Both the position numbers and the translations under genes were made by a program. Shown here in pieces: positions 47,401 to 57,649 of a stretch of 64,000 nt of DNA (position 1 is the stretch's first letter; each line of letters opens with the position of its first letter). The notes under the pieces are model-generated. The model worked only from the letters and a program-made list of their open reading frames with translations, made no database searches and was not told the origin of the DNA. The DNA comes from Carposina sasakii (Eukaryota > Arthropoda > Insecta > Lepidoptera > Carposinidae): positions 7,874,001-7,938,000 of the forward strand of contig CP053155.1 of assembly GCA_014607495.2 (NCBI GenBank), written 5' to 3'.

Positions 47401-50026
47401 GAGCGCGTCTCGACGTGTTACTACACACACACGCGCAGAAATACAACGAACGGAGAAGTAGTTATATTCAATGTTTGGATTGCCCCCTGTTACTTTTGCC
47501 TCCGGTCTACCCTACATATAATCACGCCCTTATCCCTTACGGGGAGGCAGAGCACCAAGGGCCGATAGAATAGAACCACATGGTGCCACTTCTGACCAAT
47601 TTTGAGGGTATAGTTTCTAAAACATGAACATTGAAAAACGTTGTTTTAATTAGCGAGTCCAGTTTCAGAGGAGGAACTGCTGGTACTTTGCCGAGACCTG
47701 ATGGAAGCGGGCGTGGAGACGGTCAGCAACACGGTGGTGTTCGTCATGCTGCATCTACTGCTCAACCCTGACGTCCAGCGGCGGCTGCAGCGAGAGATCG
47801 ATGACATCATCGGTGGTCGCGCGCCGTCAGTTGCTGATAGAGCCAGGTTTTGCATTTTTTCTTCTGGTTTTGGGATCGGAAATCGGACAATGATGTTTTT
47901 AACCAAAGACTGTAGCTATCCATTCGTTATCAAATGTAATGTATTAGTGGACTAGAATCCGTCAGTATATAGGTAGTTCCCTTAAAAACTCATTGGGTAT
48001 TTCTCGTATCAGTTTCATCATTTTACTTATTATATTTATAATAGGTCCAAGTTAATGTTAAATTGCTATCATAGTAGGTACCTACGGGTGTGTTTGATAA
48101 AGTATTTTTCATTTCCATGATAAAATAATTTTGAGGTTCTCTAAATTCCAATGTCTGACTGAACCAGAAAAATCGACTAAGAAGCGATAGTACCTACTAT
48201 CTACTAGTCGCAGTTACCTATTCATTTACCTTACATAGATTTAGTTTATTTGTTTACATTGTATTATGTTGTCCAAATAATGGAAACATTTTTATCGACT
48301 GTCCATAAATAATGGATAACTTAGAAATGTTATCTATGCGTGAATGGAATGTTTTGGACCTCCTTCGATGCTACGCTTAATAAATATCTTTTATATGTCC
48401 AGTGACGTGATTATAGATAGACGCGGGATCTTATATGAAATTTGCCTTTTTGGCAATACCTATATAAACGTAATAACCGTTTTAGATTAAATATTCTTCT
48501 GAAATTACAATAAGGCTTGACTTTACTCTATCAAATTATATCAATAGATGGCCTAGCCATACATTTGAGTGTGTATTTTATTTATCATGCCATATTTCGA
48601 GCTCTCTAATACGTAATCATTTCATCTAAGTATAAGACACCTCTACACTAATATTTATGTGAACGGATTGATATAGATATGTACCTAATTATATATTTCA
48701 GCCTGTTAAATCCATCGAAAGATTTTAGCTGTTTTTAGGCATAAGTAGGTACCTACTAACAATGATTATAAGTACTAAGGTACATACAAAGTGTTACATA
48801 GTGTGCATTTTTTCTTAAAGTATGGTGTACACCGAAGCCGTGGTGCTGGAAGGCCTCCGAATATCCAATGTCGCTGCTGTTGGCATTCCACACGTGGCTC
48901 TTGAAAATGCTCGTCTAGGAAACTATGTTATTCCCAAGGTATATTTTCTTTTATACAGTAACAGTGGTAATACTGTTAAGAAACAGTTGTAATTTATTGA
49001 AAAAAAAAAAATTCGTCTACATTGAAGTGCTTAGGCTATATTATTCATGACTTATTTTTATTTAAAACCGTTATATAGGCTACACATAGATACAAATATT
49101 CTTGTGTGAAATTATATTCATATCCGTTAACCTGTTCTGCCGTGATTATGTATAAAAATCGTACCTATATCTGTAATCTGTACTGTGATCCGGATCGTAG
49201 GACCAAAGTACACATATTCGTCAAATTAGTTTAAAACACAAACAGTGTTATTACAAAACCCCGTCTAAAGTTAAACACTGTTTAAATGACATTTGACAGC
49301 AAAATGTATGGAGTATCTGTCAGATTTAGGCAATGTTTACACAATTTTAAAAGTCTTTCGTAGTAACACGATAGGTGTCTATGCTCTACTCATATTGTAA
49401 TTTTGCTTTAGGGAACGTATTTGTTGCTCGCAATGTACGACCTACACAACGGTGATCATTGGAAGGAACCCGGCATTTTCAAACCGGAACGTTTTCTCAC
49501 TAAAGAGGGGAATTTGGTGCAAGACGATTGGTTCATGCCATTTGGGACTGGTACGTTTTTAGTCATAAGTTCACAAAAATCTTTTGTAACTATGTCGTTA
49601 TTCGTTGCGTTGACCCAATCTTCGATCACACTCAACCATTATATCAACCAAGGGCTCTCACGAAATAAGTTACAACTAAAAATACGAGAGTTAAGCGTTA
49701 AATTTATTTGATCTTAATGAGACTGTTTATTGTGTGGCAATTTGTGGAAAAATGGTTAAAAGGAATTAAAGTGTTAGAGTATTTAGAACTGTCAAACATC
49801 AAGCCAAACGTCATTAAATCAAACCATGACGTCCAAATTTTCAGGCAGAAGACGCTGCATAGGAGAAGGGTTGGCTCGAGCTGAGCTCTTCATGTTCGTG
49901 ACCCATCTGCTGCAAAAGTTTGACCTCGAACTGCCTAAAGGAGACCCTGTCCCCTCAACTGATCCCATAGATGGGGTCACCTTATCCGCTAAACCGTTTA
50001 GGGTCATTTTTGCCCCTAGAAAATGA
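38405..50026 (+). CDS. Cytochrome P450, CYP2 clan (CYP305-like)
   Basis: Nine exons: 38405..38483, 38615..38866, 39557..39782, 40822..41002, 42567..42666, 47654..47846, 48821..48938, 49412..49550, 49845..50026; all GT-AG and in phase, 489 aa. An N-terminal membrane anchor (MWVLICAVIFFCMFLEML) precedes the PPGP hinge near residue 25. The C-helix W119xxxR is present. The I-helix reads AGVETV (298-303), with Val where Thr/Ser is common. ExxR is at 354-357, PERF at 408-411, and the heme loop PFGTGRRRCIG has Cys434. This is an ER-bound heme monooxygenase needing P450 reductase. The substrate is unknown; the CYP305 assignment is by resemblance and may be wrong at family level. Intron 5 (~5 kb) holds a complete pogo transposon. 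Confidence 0.93.
39048..39475 (+). mobile_element. Two dispersed repeats in P450 intron 2
   Basis: 39048-39225 (ACTAGCGGCCGCCCACGGCT) is shared with 52375-52570 and, in reverse, 53682-53848. 39235-39475 begins TAACCCCCGACGCAAAAACG, contains a (GT)n run, and resembles a common lepidopteran repeat. Neither codes. Confidence 0.6.
40162..40625. mobile_element. hAT-type non-autonomous element with 8-bp duplication
   Basis: Starts CAGGGGTCTCCAAACTACGG and ends CAAAGTTTGGAGACCCCTG, flanked on both sides by CTCTAGAC. It is 464 bp and located in P450 intron 3. A short internal tandem (CCGGCCCACAAGTGCCATCA, twice) is present. Confidence 0.92.
41246..41925 (+). mobile_element. Retroposon remnant ending in an (AATA/AAT) tail
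   Basis: A moderately GC-rich non-coding block bounded by ATAATAATAATAA on the left and ACAATAATAATAATG on the right. The simple AAT tail and lack of terminal inverted repeats fit the 3' untranslated end of a non-LTR retrotransposon. It lies in P450 intron 4. Confidence 0.5.
42223..42482. mobile_element. Fold-back MITE with CAGGATGTAAC ends
   Basis: Both ends are inverted for about 55 bp (CAGGATGTAACAGAAAGGG versus CCCTTTTGTTACACCCTG; inner AGCTATGTAAATAGCCCACT), flanked by TATA. A decayed relative lies at 50125-50420. It lies in P450 intron 4. Confidence 0.85.
43100..43311 (+). mobile_element. Short poly(A)-tailed insertion with 27-bp direct flanks
   Basis: The insert ends AATATGAAAAAAAA and is bounded by two copies of a 27-bp sequence (TTACTATAAACATAAGTGGT then CGATTAA). 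No family recognised. The reverse strand is open for 74 codons, but the poly(A) direction argues for the plus strand as sense. It lies in P450 intron 5. Confidence 0.75.
43790..47507 (-). mobile_element. Complete pogo-type DNA transposon in P450 intron 5
   Basis: Ends are 20-bp perfect inverted repeats (GACCGGAGGCAAAAGTAACA), flanked by TA on each side, which is the Tc1/mariner/pogo target. Length is 3718 bp. A single uninterrupted transposase frame (44712..46790) sits in the middle. Subterminal parts carry further AGTAAC-type motifs (43990-44015; 47090-47125) that could bind the transposase. Intact ends and frame suggest a recent or still mobile copy. Confidence 0.95.
44712..46790 (-). CDS. 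Pogo/Tigger-type transposase with C-terminal PHD-like finger
   Basis: Single exon of 692 aa, no stops. Residues ~15-50 form a Psq-type HTH (YEQAYEDIKQGCSVRAAAKM), ~70-155 a CENP-B-type DNA-binding domain (WFSGFMKRHPEL), and ~180-390 a DDE_1 catalytic domain. The acidic triad fits Asp186 (NMDETG), Asp295 (LLTLDNHPSH) and Asp331 (HKLQPVDRSV), i.e. a DD35D spacing. A low-complexity Ser/Pro region follows, then a lysine-rich stretch (about 590-635). A Cys/His cluster at about 640-690 (CIVCMEAY, CSKCQFWAHEEC, CHNC) fits a PHD finger. The transposase cuts and pastes the element in the nucleus. The PHD finger could bind chromatin, but that is inference. ATG 46790 is chosen as the first start with MPRNRPRKTDRG, typical of pogo proteins. 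Confidence 0.93.
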   Translation of the reverse strand: MPRNRPRKTDRGQKDLLLYEQAYEDIKQGCSVRAAAKMFNLCHVSLSRYKKKKETSPEGHTVTMGYNPASKIFKEEQEQSICEYLITTADIYFGLSPKEVRRLAYDLAKHYQISRPISWDENKTAGEDWFSGFMKRHPELSIRCAQATSLSRATSFNKNNVDPFFNNLATVLDREKLEPQDIYNMDETGVTTVHKPDKIVTRRGMRQVGALTSGERGTLVTITVAVNAIGNAIPVMFVFPRVNYYPHFIRDGPIGCIGAGNKSGWMEEREFLIFLKHFKLHSNASLEHKVLLTLDNHPSHITVAALDYCKSNGIIMLSFPPHCTHKLQPVDRSVNGPLKKAINSACTAWMRNHPGRPMTIHDISSIVTSAYPIALTPRNIQGGFRVTGIVPYNRDIFDESDYSPSYVTDRPDPSSANSVTQPVDVAETSTPVTLVPSPIDPLASDLPAITSLSDAVASSNSCQYIRQDSNNKSIESSTKVDNSSQTAQQEHVEFMEVEPVHSSETVSLPRPASSISDPLKTVNLFDAGISSPPRPTSSSIVSLASTSIIKPFSPEVVRPLPKAPPRKNNNRGRKKGKSAIYTDTPEKEAIQKDYEEKERRKRAKDIKKSLKDNKKLKGKKQNKQKKIETDSESGEEQNEECFCIVCMEAYSNSRSNECWIKCSKCQFWAHEECTPQDGFSYICHNCESDDSD
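47512..47620 (+). mobile_element. SINE-like repeat, copy 3 (5' part)
   Basis: CATATAATCACGCCCTTATC then ACGGGGAGGCAGAGCACCAA, ending after TTTTGAGGGTATAGTT. The pogo element inserted within or just before its start. Confidence 0.6.
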
Positions 50027-50124
50027 TATCGTGGATGTTTTTTAAAAGTTACCGTCTCTATATTCCAATTGTATTTGTAAACTTTATGTTTATACAATCG
50101 TTTATCTGCTAAGACCTAACTACA

Positions 50125-50420
50125 TAACAAAAGGTGTATGTTAACTGAAATACATTTAAAATAGCCCACTATAGAGCTATCCCAAGAGACTCGAAATTAT
50201 TTGTTTATTTATTCGAGATACGAGTTACCACCTCTATATATTTTAGTGGGTATATTTAACAATATTATGGGTCCTATTAAGTTTTTTGTTTTATTTTCAA
50301 CGGTTAACATAGTAGGTACGTTAGTAATTTCTGTAACTGTAAGATGTGTTCTCTTCCCTAAAAATCAATATTGTCCGCGCATGTGCGTGTTCACGTAATA
50401 GTCCAGCCTGTCAAAAACAT
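50125..50420. mobile_element. Decayed relative of the CAGGATGTAAC fold-back MITE
   Basis: AACAAAAGGTGTATGTTAAC and AATAGCCCACTATAGAG match the left half of 42223-42482; the right half is scarcely recognisable. It lies between the P450 stop and the ENT start. Confidence 0.5.
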
Positions 50421-50767
50421 TTATTTGTTTCTATTTTGAAATATCTGATATGAGCTAGAAATAGTTAAAATAAATGCTAATATTATATCGACGAATTTTA
50501 TTCCATTCATGCGTGTAATGTAATTGTATTAAGTAGTAAGTTTAGATATTTATGGAATAAACTTTGTATTACAGCAATAATATTATCGTTTTGTTATTTA
50601 TGACTTTTTGATAGGTGTAAACGGTGTAAAATATTGAAGTTCAGTGATAAAAAAATCTTACAATCTACTTCATAGGTAGTATTAATAAAATTTAACTATG
50701 AACTAAAGATAAAAAAAAATTACGAAAATAAATATGGATCTCCAGAAGTAAGGGTGGGTATACAAGT

Positions 50768-53700
50768 ATGAATGAGACTTTGGGCCGCGGATATGCCCGG
50801 ATCGAGGCGATTCGGGCGGCGCGAGGGGAGCCTCTGTCGTCGACGTCATCAGAGCCCGGGGCTCCGCCACCGGACCGGTTCAACACGGTCTATTTCACGC
50901 TGTTCGTGGCTGGTGCAGCCTTTCTGCTACCGTATAACAGGTATTTAATTTTGTTTTGGTAAACGCCTTTGTTTTGTTATTAGCAAATCAGTTTTCTAGG
51001 GTATTTGTATGGTTCTATTGACACAATATAGAAATGACCTAATTTTAAAACTTTATTACACTGAAGTCGTTACTTAGCCCCTTTGTTATTTTATTGGATT
51101 TAAATCACTTCTTTAGATTGACTCTTAAACATTTTTATAGGATTCGTGACAGGTTACTAGATTGAAGTATTAAATGTGTCCGAAAAGCTGCGGTAGGCGT
51201 AGGTGCCTCTAACGTAAGTATCTCAATGGGGACAGTTGGTGTATAATGTATCAGTGGTTACTTACTACCCAATGCTACAACTGGTGTTCACATGTAATAT
51301 AAAAATACTCGACAATATATACACGGTATTGTACTTTAATAAAATATGCCTATAATATTATAGTAAATTAACTTGCACAATCTGATTACAGCTTCATAAT
51401 GGCGGTGGACTACTTCCAGCATCACTACCCGGACAGCACGATAATGTTCGACATGTCGACGGTGTACATCGCGGCGGCGTGCGTCGCCGTCGTCGCCAAC
51501 AACCTACTGCTAGATGTGTCCACTTATAACACGAGGATTACGTTTGGTAGGTCTCAAGTTATATCAAGATATACAGACATAACAAACACACATGGCTGTG
51601 TCCCCGAAATGGGGTAGCCAGAACGTTCAGTGGCGTAAGCATAAACCTTTTTACGCGCCATTACGCTAGCGACTCGCAAGCAGAATCAATGAGATATGAC
51701 ATGGACGTTAGCGTTACGGACTGTCGAGATGTTCGTGCTTGCCCCACGGGATCATAACGTTCCACAGCCACGTTTGTGACAAGTTGACAGCTTGTCACCT
51801 TAATCAATGCTCGCGGCGAGACGCATCGTGCCGATATGAGTAATGTAAAACGCTATCTCGATTACACTATTAAAAAAATCCTTAAGAATTCATGGTATAC
51901 CCCCCTAAATTAACACATTATGCAAGCCACCAGGCTCGATCTGCCGTTTTCGCCATCCAGCTACTACTAGCCGTCCTCTTCAAGTCCATCTGACCGCAGG
52001 GCATCCAACGCTTCGCTTGCCGAGGCGTGGTCTCTCTAATGTTATCATTATATTACAGGGATCCTAGTATCAATATCGACCATGCTATTCGTGGCAGTCT
52101 GCAACATCGGTTGGGACGGTTTCTCGACGCGCGTGTCGTACACTATCAACCTGGTTGCTATAGCGGTCGTAGCTATCGGGTGCACGGTCCAGCAGGCATC
52201 ATACTACGGCTTCACTGGCTGCTTGCCGCCGAGATATACACAGGCGGTCATGGCTGGAGAGAGTAAGTTGTTTGAACTAAGTATAGTAAACGCTTTTAAT
52301 AAAATAATAGATATTATGTAGGTACATATATCACAAACTTAGGCTTTCAGACATCCTATTAATATTATAAAAATACTAGCGGCCGCATACGGCTTCGCCC
52401 GCGTGAGAGTACATTACTCCCGTGAGAAGCCGGGGTGGGTCCCTAGTTATACATTACAAACCTTCCTCGTGAATCACTATCTATTTAAAAAAAACCGCAT
52501 CAAAATCCGTTCCCTGGTTTGAAAGATCTAAGCATACATAGGGACGGACAGACAGCGGCAAGTGACTTTGTTTTATACTATGTAGTAATGATTAGGATTT
52601 AGGATTAGTTCTGTTCTGACCATAAGGAGGTATATCTTTGGTATAGAAGGAAATAAAAAACTTTAATTTAGCGGCCACTGAGCGTACACGGTATTTTTGT
52701 GGCCAGAATAAATGTTTTGTGAAGTTTATCAATAAAATTATGCAACTAACATTACTAATAAGTAATATAGGTAAAGTTTCTACCTATGTATGGATGGCTT
52801 GATATACTATACCTATCAAATAAATACATAGTAATATCAGAGATACATACTTGGGGCTGATTTTTCCAAACGTCAGATAGGTAGCCTATCTGATGGGCCC
52901 TATCAGAAGAATAAAGTTGTTGCTGTCACGATCAAGTTTTAGAGACATACAGTATCAACTTAATTCTTCTCATAGGCTAACTGACGTTTGAAAAAAACGG
53001 ACCTTACTTATGTATTCCGGGCAAATACAATATATTTCCTACGATTACGATTTTTTTATCATCAGCGGTTGCCAGTAATATTCCATCATCAGGTGCAGCC
53101 GGCTTCTGGGTATCGCTCGACCGTATAGTAACGAAGTACGGTTTCCGCACGCCCCGCCGCAGTACCTTCATGTTCTTCGTGTTCTCCATCATGATACTCC
53201 TGGGCCACTCCATCCTCCACCACATCATGATGAGGCACCCTCTGGTTGTGTACTACTTGAAGCTCACTAAGGAGTCGAGGCTGAAGCGTCGGATCCAGCT
53301 GCATTTGAACCCTAATGAGGATGCTACTTTGGTGAGCTATTTTCCCGTTCTACCTACTAATTTCTATACTATTCTACTAATAGTATAAATGCGAAAGTTT
53401 ATGAGGATAGATGTATAAGAGGATATTGATGAAACTTGGTAGTTATGTGGCTCATACCAAAGAATAACACATTTTCTATAAAATTGAACGTTGACAAAAT
53501 CGTGGGCAAGCGCTAGTTATAAAAAGGTTGAATTTATTAAAATAGTAGGTACAGTAGATAAACTGCTGAGCAACAGAACTATCTATCAATTTTCAGATGG
53601 AAGGTGAAGTTGCTAGTGAACCAAATTTTGGCGTTCTGAAGTTACAGAGTCCAGTGTTGTCAGCGGGACAAGGTACAGTCACTACATATTATAAAACAAA

Positions 53701-56700
53701 GTCACTTCCCGCAGTCTGTCCTTGACTAGATCTTTAAAACTACGCAACGGATTTTGATGCCGTTTTTTTTAAATACATAGAGTCGCCCCGGCTTCGCACG
53801 GGTGTAATGCCCTTTCACGCGGATGAAGTCGTGGGGGGCCGCTAGTTATTTTCTAATGAAATAAAACTTGTATACTTTGCAATCGGCAGTTATTAAAAAA
53901 CGATATCTCCCAGTTTCAGGGCCCGACATAGAGACAAGCACGTTCAGTTTCGCGAACCCGGTGTACTCGCCGCACGACGCGGGCGCCCTCCCCGCGCCCC
54001 CCGCCGCGCCCCCCGCCGAGCCCTCGCCGCGCCCCTCCTACAAGGTGGACGATGTGGTGCTCGAGTGCCCCGAGAGACCTAACTCTTGGAAGGCTTTTAA
54101 ACGTAAGTGTTTTCCCAAACTACAGAAAAGAACCTATTCCCATAGTTTCGATGCCTAAAGTCTTGTGTCTTGGATATAGTAACGGTATATAATTACATAG
54201 ATAATTATAGAAACATCCATGGTTCGGAAATAAACATCGATATTCATCATAATTATCAATGATTGCACCTAGAAGTCTCATGGTGCATCGACGCAATTAA
54301 TAGGATATTATAGCACTCTATGACATCTTATTCCTCTAAGGTATTATGCATGTATGTATGTTTAGACTAAGACTTGTTATGCTGGATGCAGGAGTGAAAT
54401 ACTCTGATGAGTTAATAGATCTTCTTTTTAAGATATAGCACTTCTTAATGTGTACACCAAGAATATATAACTAAATGTATATGATTTCATTAATGTAAAT
54501 TGTTTCCCAGGAGCGGTAATAGGCCGCTGGGCGGTTGCCCGCGCGATCTACCCATACATGGTGTCAATCGGGCTGGTGTACTTCACAACGCTGAGCCTGT
54601 ACCCCGGCATCGCGTCCGAGGTACCCTCGTGCAGCCTCGCCTCGTGGATGCCCATCGTGCTCATGTCCGCGTTCAATCTCTTCGATTTTGTGGGAAAGGT
54701 AAGGAGGGCCCCACGTTGGGCGCCATTATTGTCTCACTGTAATTAGTGATAAGGTAAGGTACCATGACGGTCCCACGTTGGGCGCCATTGTTGTCTCATT
54801 GTTAATTTTAGTGAACTCTTGAATAATAGATACCCATCGTGCTCATGTCCGCGTTCAATCTCTTCTATTTTGTTGACAAGGTAAGGTACCAAGACGGTCC
54901 CAAGTTGGGCGCCATTGTTCATTTTAGTGAACCTCTTGCATAAATAGAGGTGCCACTTGGAATGTCCTCTGCAACTAAGAATCTGGTTGCTGATAAATCG
55001 TGAGCTGCAGCGAATCATGTAACCCGTCCAGTCGATGTTTCTTAAATATACCTGACTACTATGCATGTGGTACGAAATCTACCCGTACATGTCGAGCGGG
55101 CTGGTGTACTTCACGACGCTGAGCCTGTACCCCGGCATCGCGTCCGAGGTACCCTCGTGCAGCCTCGCCTCGTGAATGCCCATCGTGCTCATTTCCGCGT
55201 TCAACCTCTTCGATTTTGTTGGCAAGGTAAGGAAGGTACCAAGCAAGACGGTCCCACGTTGGGCGCCATGTTAATTGTTCATGTTATGTCTCATTGTTTT
55301 ATTTTAGTGAAACTTTTTTATAATAGATGCCTATCGTGCTCATGTCGGCGTTCAATATCTTTGATTTTGTTGCCAAGGTAATACCAAGCAAGACGGTCCC
55401 ACGTTGAGCACCATTGTAGTGAAACGTTTGAATAAATAGATGGCACCTCATTGTGTATAATTAGTGATATGCTTGAATAATAGATGACATCACTCGTAGT
55501 TTCCTCTGCAACTTACTTATATTAGCAAGATTATGCCACTAAGGTTTTTTCACTGGAGTTGGTTTTAGTTACCTTTCAGCGTGAAGGTTCTCAACGGCGA
55601 TTTACATAGGACATCGTTTCGGGATTGTTGGGCCTTTAAAGTTTACGTAGACAATGTCGCGGACGGCTGCTAATCATATAGCCCGTCCAATCAGTGTTTG
55701 TAGTGTGTACTTGATTGTACAATGTATATGGTACGAAACCTACCCGTAAATGGTGTCGATTGAGCTGGTGTTCTTCATGACGTCCCTACCCTACCGACAG
55801 TAGGTATTACTGTCGATGTGGGTCCCACGTTGGATACCATTATTGCCTCAATGTAATTTAATTTGTATTTTTGTTTCACTTTTAATACCAGATGGCGCGT
55901 GTCTTATACAACAACAAAAGTATTGAGTAAAAATTTATCAGCATTTTTATCATGTATTTTCAGATCGCAGCAGCCTGGCCATATGAGTGGAGTCGCAGTC
56001 AGTTACTAATGGCCAGCGGCTTGCGGCTGTTGTTAGTACCTTTGCTTCTGCTGTGTGCCGCGCCGAGGCACTCGCCTCATATTGTACCCGATGTGAGTAT
56101 GCACTAAACTTCCTACTATTGTTACTCTTTCATGTTAAAACGGCTGGAGTTATTTTAATCAAATTTGGTATGGAGTTAGCTGACACCCTGGATTAACACA
56201 TAGGCTACTTTTTATCCCGGGAAAATATTTTTATCCCGGATAATTTCGACATTTTGTTTTTTCTGCAGTCCACGCGGACGAAGACGCGGGCGTCTACTAG
56301 TATATCAATAAATCGATTACTAAGCTTTTTAAACTACTTACTACTTCCTTTGCACGATATGTTTACCAAGAGCCTTAGACTCAGATAGATATATATACCT
56401 ACAAAGTTAATACATAACCTCTAAACCCAGTGTATAGGTAATGGACTCGGTTCTGGCGCTTATTTAAAGTGACTCATGAAGTGAGTGGCACGATTTAATA
56501 AGCTAACTGCTAAAAACTGGATGTGAAACTCTTTATTTTACTTTTTAAGTAACCATCGAACATTATTATATTCCTTCAGATCTACCCGATACTATTCTCC
56601 ATAATCCTGGGCTTTACTAATGGCCTGTTCGGGTCCGTTCCCATGATTATGGCTCCGTCGAGAGTGGGACGGGAACACCGGGAAGTTGCTGGTAAATACA

Positions 56701-57646
56701 TTATTGTTTATTCCTTCAACAAAATTAATACGTAAAGAAGTTAATTGAGGAGTTTTCCTCGAACTACCCATGGGTGTATATAGCAAATGTTTATGTGTAA
56801 ACAAAAAGGAGTGCTACTACGTGTGCGAGTAGGTAGCGAAACCCTAGAAGCCATTTCCATAAATATGTCCATTAATTAATTACACGAAAGGAGATAGGTA
56901 CAACTGATATGTGACTGTATTCTAGTGTAACCCCGCACATGTGATGAGCTGGCAACTTGTATTGATCTTTTACATCTAGTCCTGCAGTTCTAGATACCTT
57001 ATTTAGGGTGATATATTCGTGTGTATATGTATATTGCACCCTTGCAGCCAGGGCCGGATTTAGAGATCAGGAGGCCTCGGGGCAACAAAGGAGCGGAGGA
57101 CCCCTTGCCCCAAATTATTTTCCAAATAAAATGAAAAAAAATCTGTCGAGTTTGAGATCTCTGTTTATATTTAAGAATAATATAATCAAATACCTAATCA
57201 TGTATGTACAAAGTACTGTAGGTAAATCTAAAAGAGCCAAAAAAATATCAAAGGAAAATATGTTTACTAGTTGTAATTCTTCTATAATAAATCTCTATTG
57301 TGGGGGCCCCCCGTTTGTGGATGCCCCGGGGCTTTCGCCCCGGTTGCCCTACACGTTTTTCCACTGTCAAAATCTACGCACGCACGTTTTCTTGACAGTA
57401 CAGTTGAGAAACCGTGGACTTATAGAGTGTTATTACCATACAACTTTAATTTCAGGTAACATGATGACCTTATCATACAACGGCGGGCTGTTATCCGGCT
57501 CGCTGGTCTCATATTTATTGTTAAGCATGTTAGGGCCGCCCTCCGGGTCTCCTTGTAGGACGTACCCTACGCCGGAACTGCCAACCGTGCCCCCTATTAC
57601 CACTATGGCGACGAATATCACACACATACTCACTGTTGTACATTAA
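50768..57646 (+). CDS. SLC29A4: Equilibrative nucleoside transporter, ENT4-like
   Basis: Ten exons: 50768..50940, 51392..51546, 52059..52262, 53093..53331, 53597..53672, 53920..54102, 54511..54698, 55964..56092, 56580..56691, 57456..57646; GT-AG, in phase, 549 aa. TM1 is in exon 1 (FTLFVAGAAFLLPYN); exons 2-4 carry TM2-6 with GESAAGFWVSLDRIVTK, the conserved ENT segment. Exons 5-6 form a long Pro/Ala-rich cytosolic loop, and exons 7-10 hold TM7-11 (IGLVYFTTLSLYPGI, FVGKIAAAWPYEW, LGFTNGLFGSVPMIMAPSRV, YNGGLLSGSLVSYLLL). The ENT fold moves nucleosides, or in ENT4/PMAT monoamines, across the plasma membrane. At exon 4 the second of two nearby acceptors (53092) is chosen because it restores frame and motif. 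Subtype is by resemblance. Confidence 0.92.
51606..51770. mobile_element. Small inverted-repeat element in ENT intron 2
   Basis: TGGGGTAGCCAGAACGTTCA at the left and GTTCGTGCTTGCCCCA at the right, with ACGCTAGCGACTCGCAAGCA inside. A related element is at 59528-59632 (GGGGTAAGCACGAACC ends). Confidence 0.5.
52375..52570 (+). mobile_element. Dispersed repeat (CTAGCGGCCGC) copy in ENT intron 3
   Basis: Near copy of 39048-39225, with a fragment in reverse at 53682-53848. It contains GGACGGACAGACAGCGGCAA. Confidence 0.65.
52853..53003. mobile_element. Small fold-back MITE, copy 4
   Basis: GGGGCTGATTTTTCCAAACG ... TGACGTTTGAAAAAAACGGA; same family as 9487-9626. It lies in ENT intron 3. Confidence 0.7.
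54830..55800 (+). repeat. Degenerate duplicates of ENT exon 7 in the following intron
   Basis: 54831-54950 repeats the end of exon 7 and its donor region (CATCGTGCTCATGTCCGCGT). 55066-55310 repeats most of exon 7 (GGGCTGGTGTACTTCACGAC) but has TGA in place of the TGG tryptophan codon and no good acceptor. 55326-55440 repeats the end again. 55722-55795 repeats the start (CCCGTAAATGGTGTCGATTG, with TAA). None can replace exon 7 as it stands. Confidence 0.85.
56190..56302 (-). mobile_element. Non-LTR 3' end fragment (reverse)
   Basis: Reverse of the first part of 2354-2690 (CCACGCGGACGAAGACGCGG, CCGGGAAAATATTTTTATCC). It lies in ENT intron 8. Confidence 0.6.
57045..57350. mobile_element. Possible hAT-like remnant (AGGGCCGGATTTAG end)
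   Basis: CAGGGCCGGATTTAGAG at 57051 resembles a common hAT terminal sequence, and CCCCGGGGCTTTCGCCCCGG at 57325 marks the far side; the matching right end is not intact. It lies in ENT intron 9. Confidence 0.4.
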
Positions 57647-57649
57647 ACG

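Noticed and set aside
47661..47670. Closest AG (TTTCAG) as acceptor for P450 exon 6
   Set aside because: It makes an immediate TAG stop with the previous exon; the AG at 47652-47653 restores the frame with SSPVSEEE.
53067..53092. Upstream acceptor for ENT exon 4
   Set aside because: It would add 26 nt and shift the frame; the second AG at 53091-53092 keeps the frame and the GESAAGF motif.
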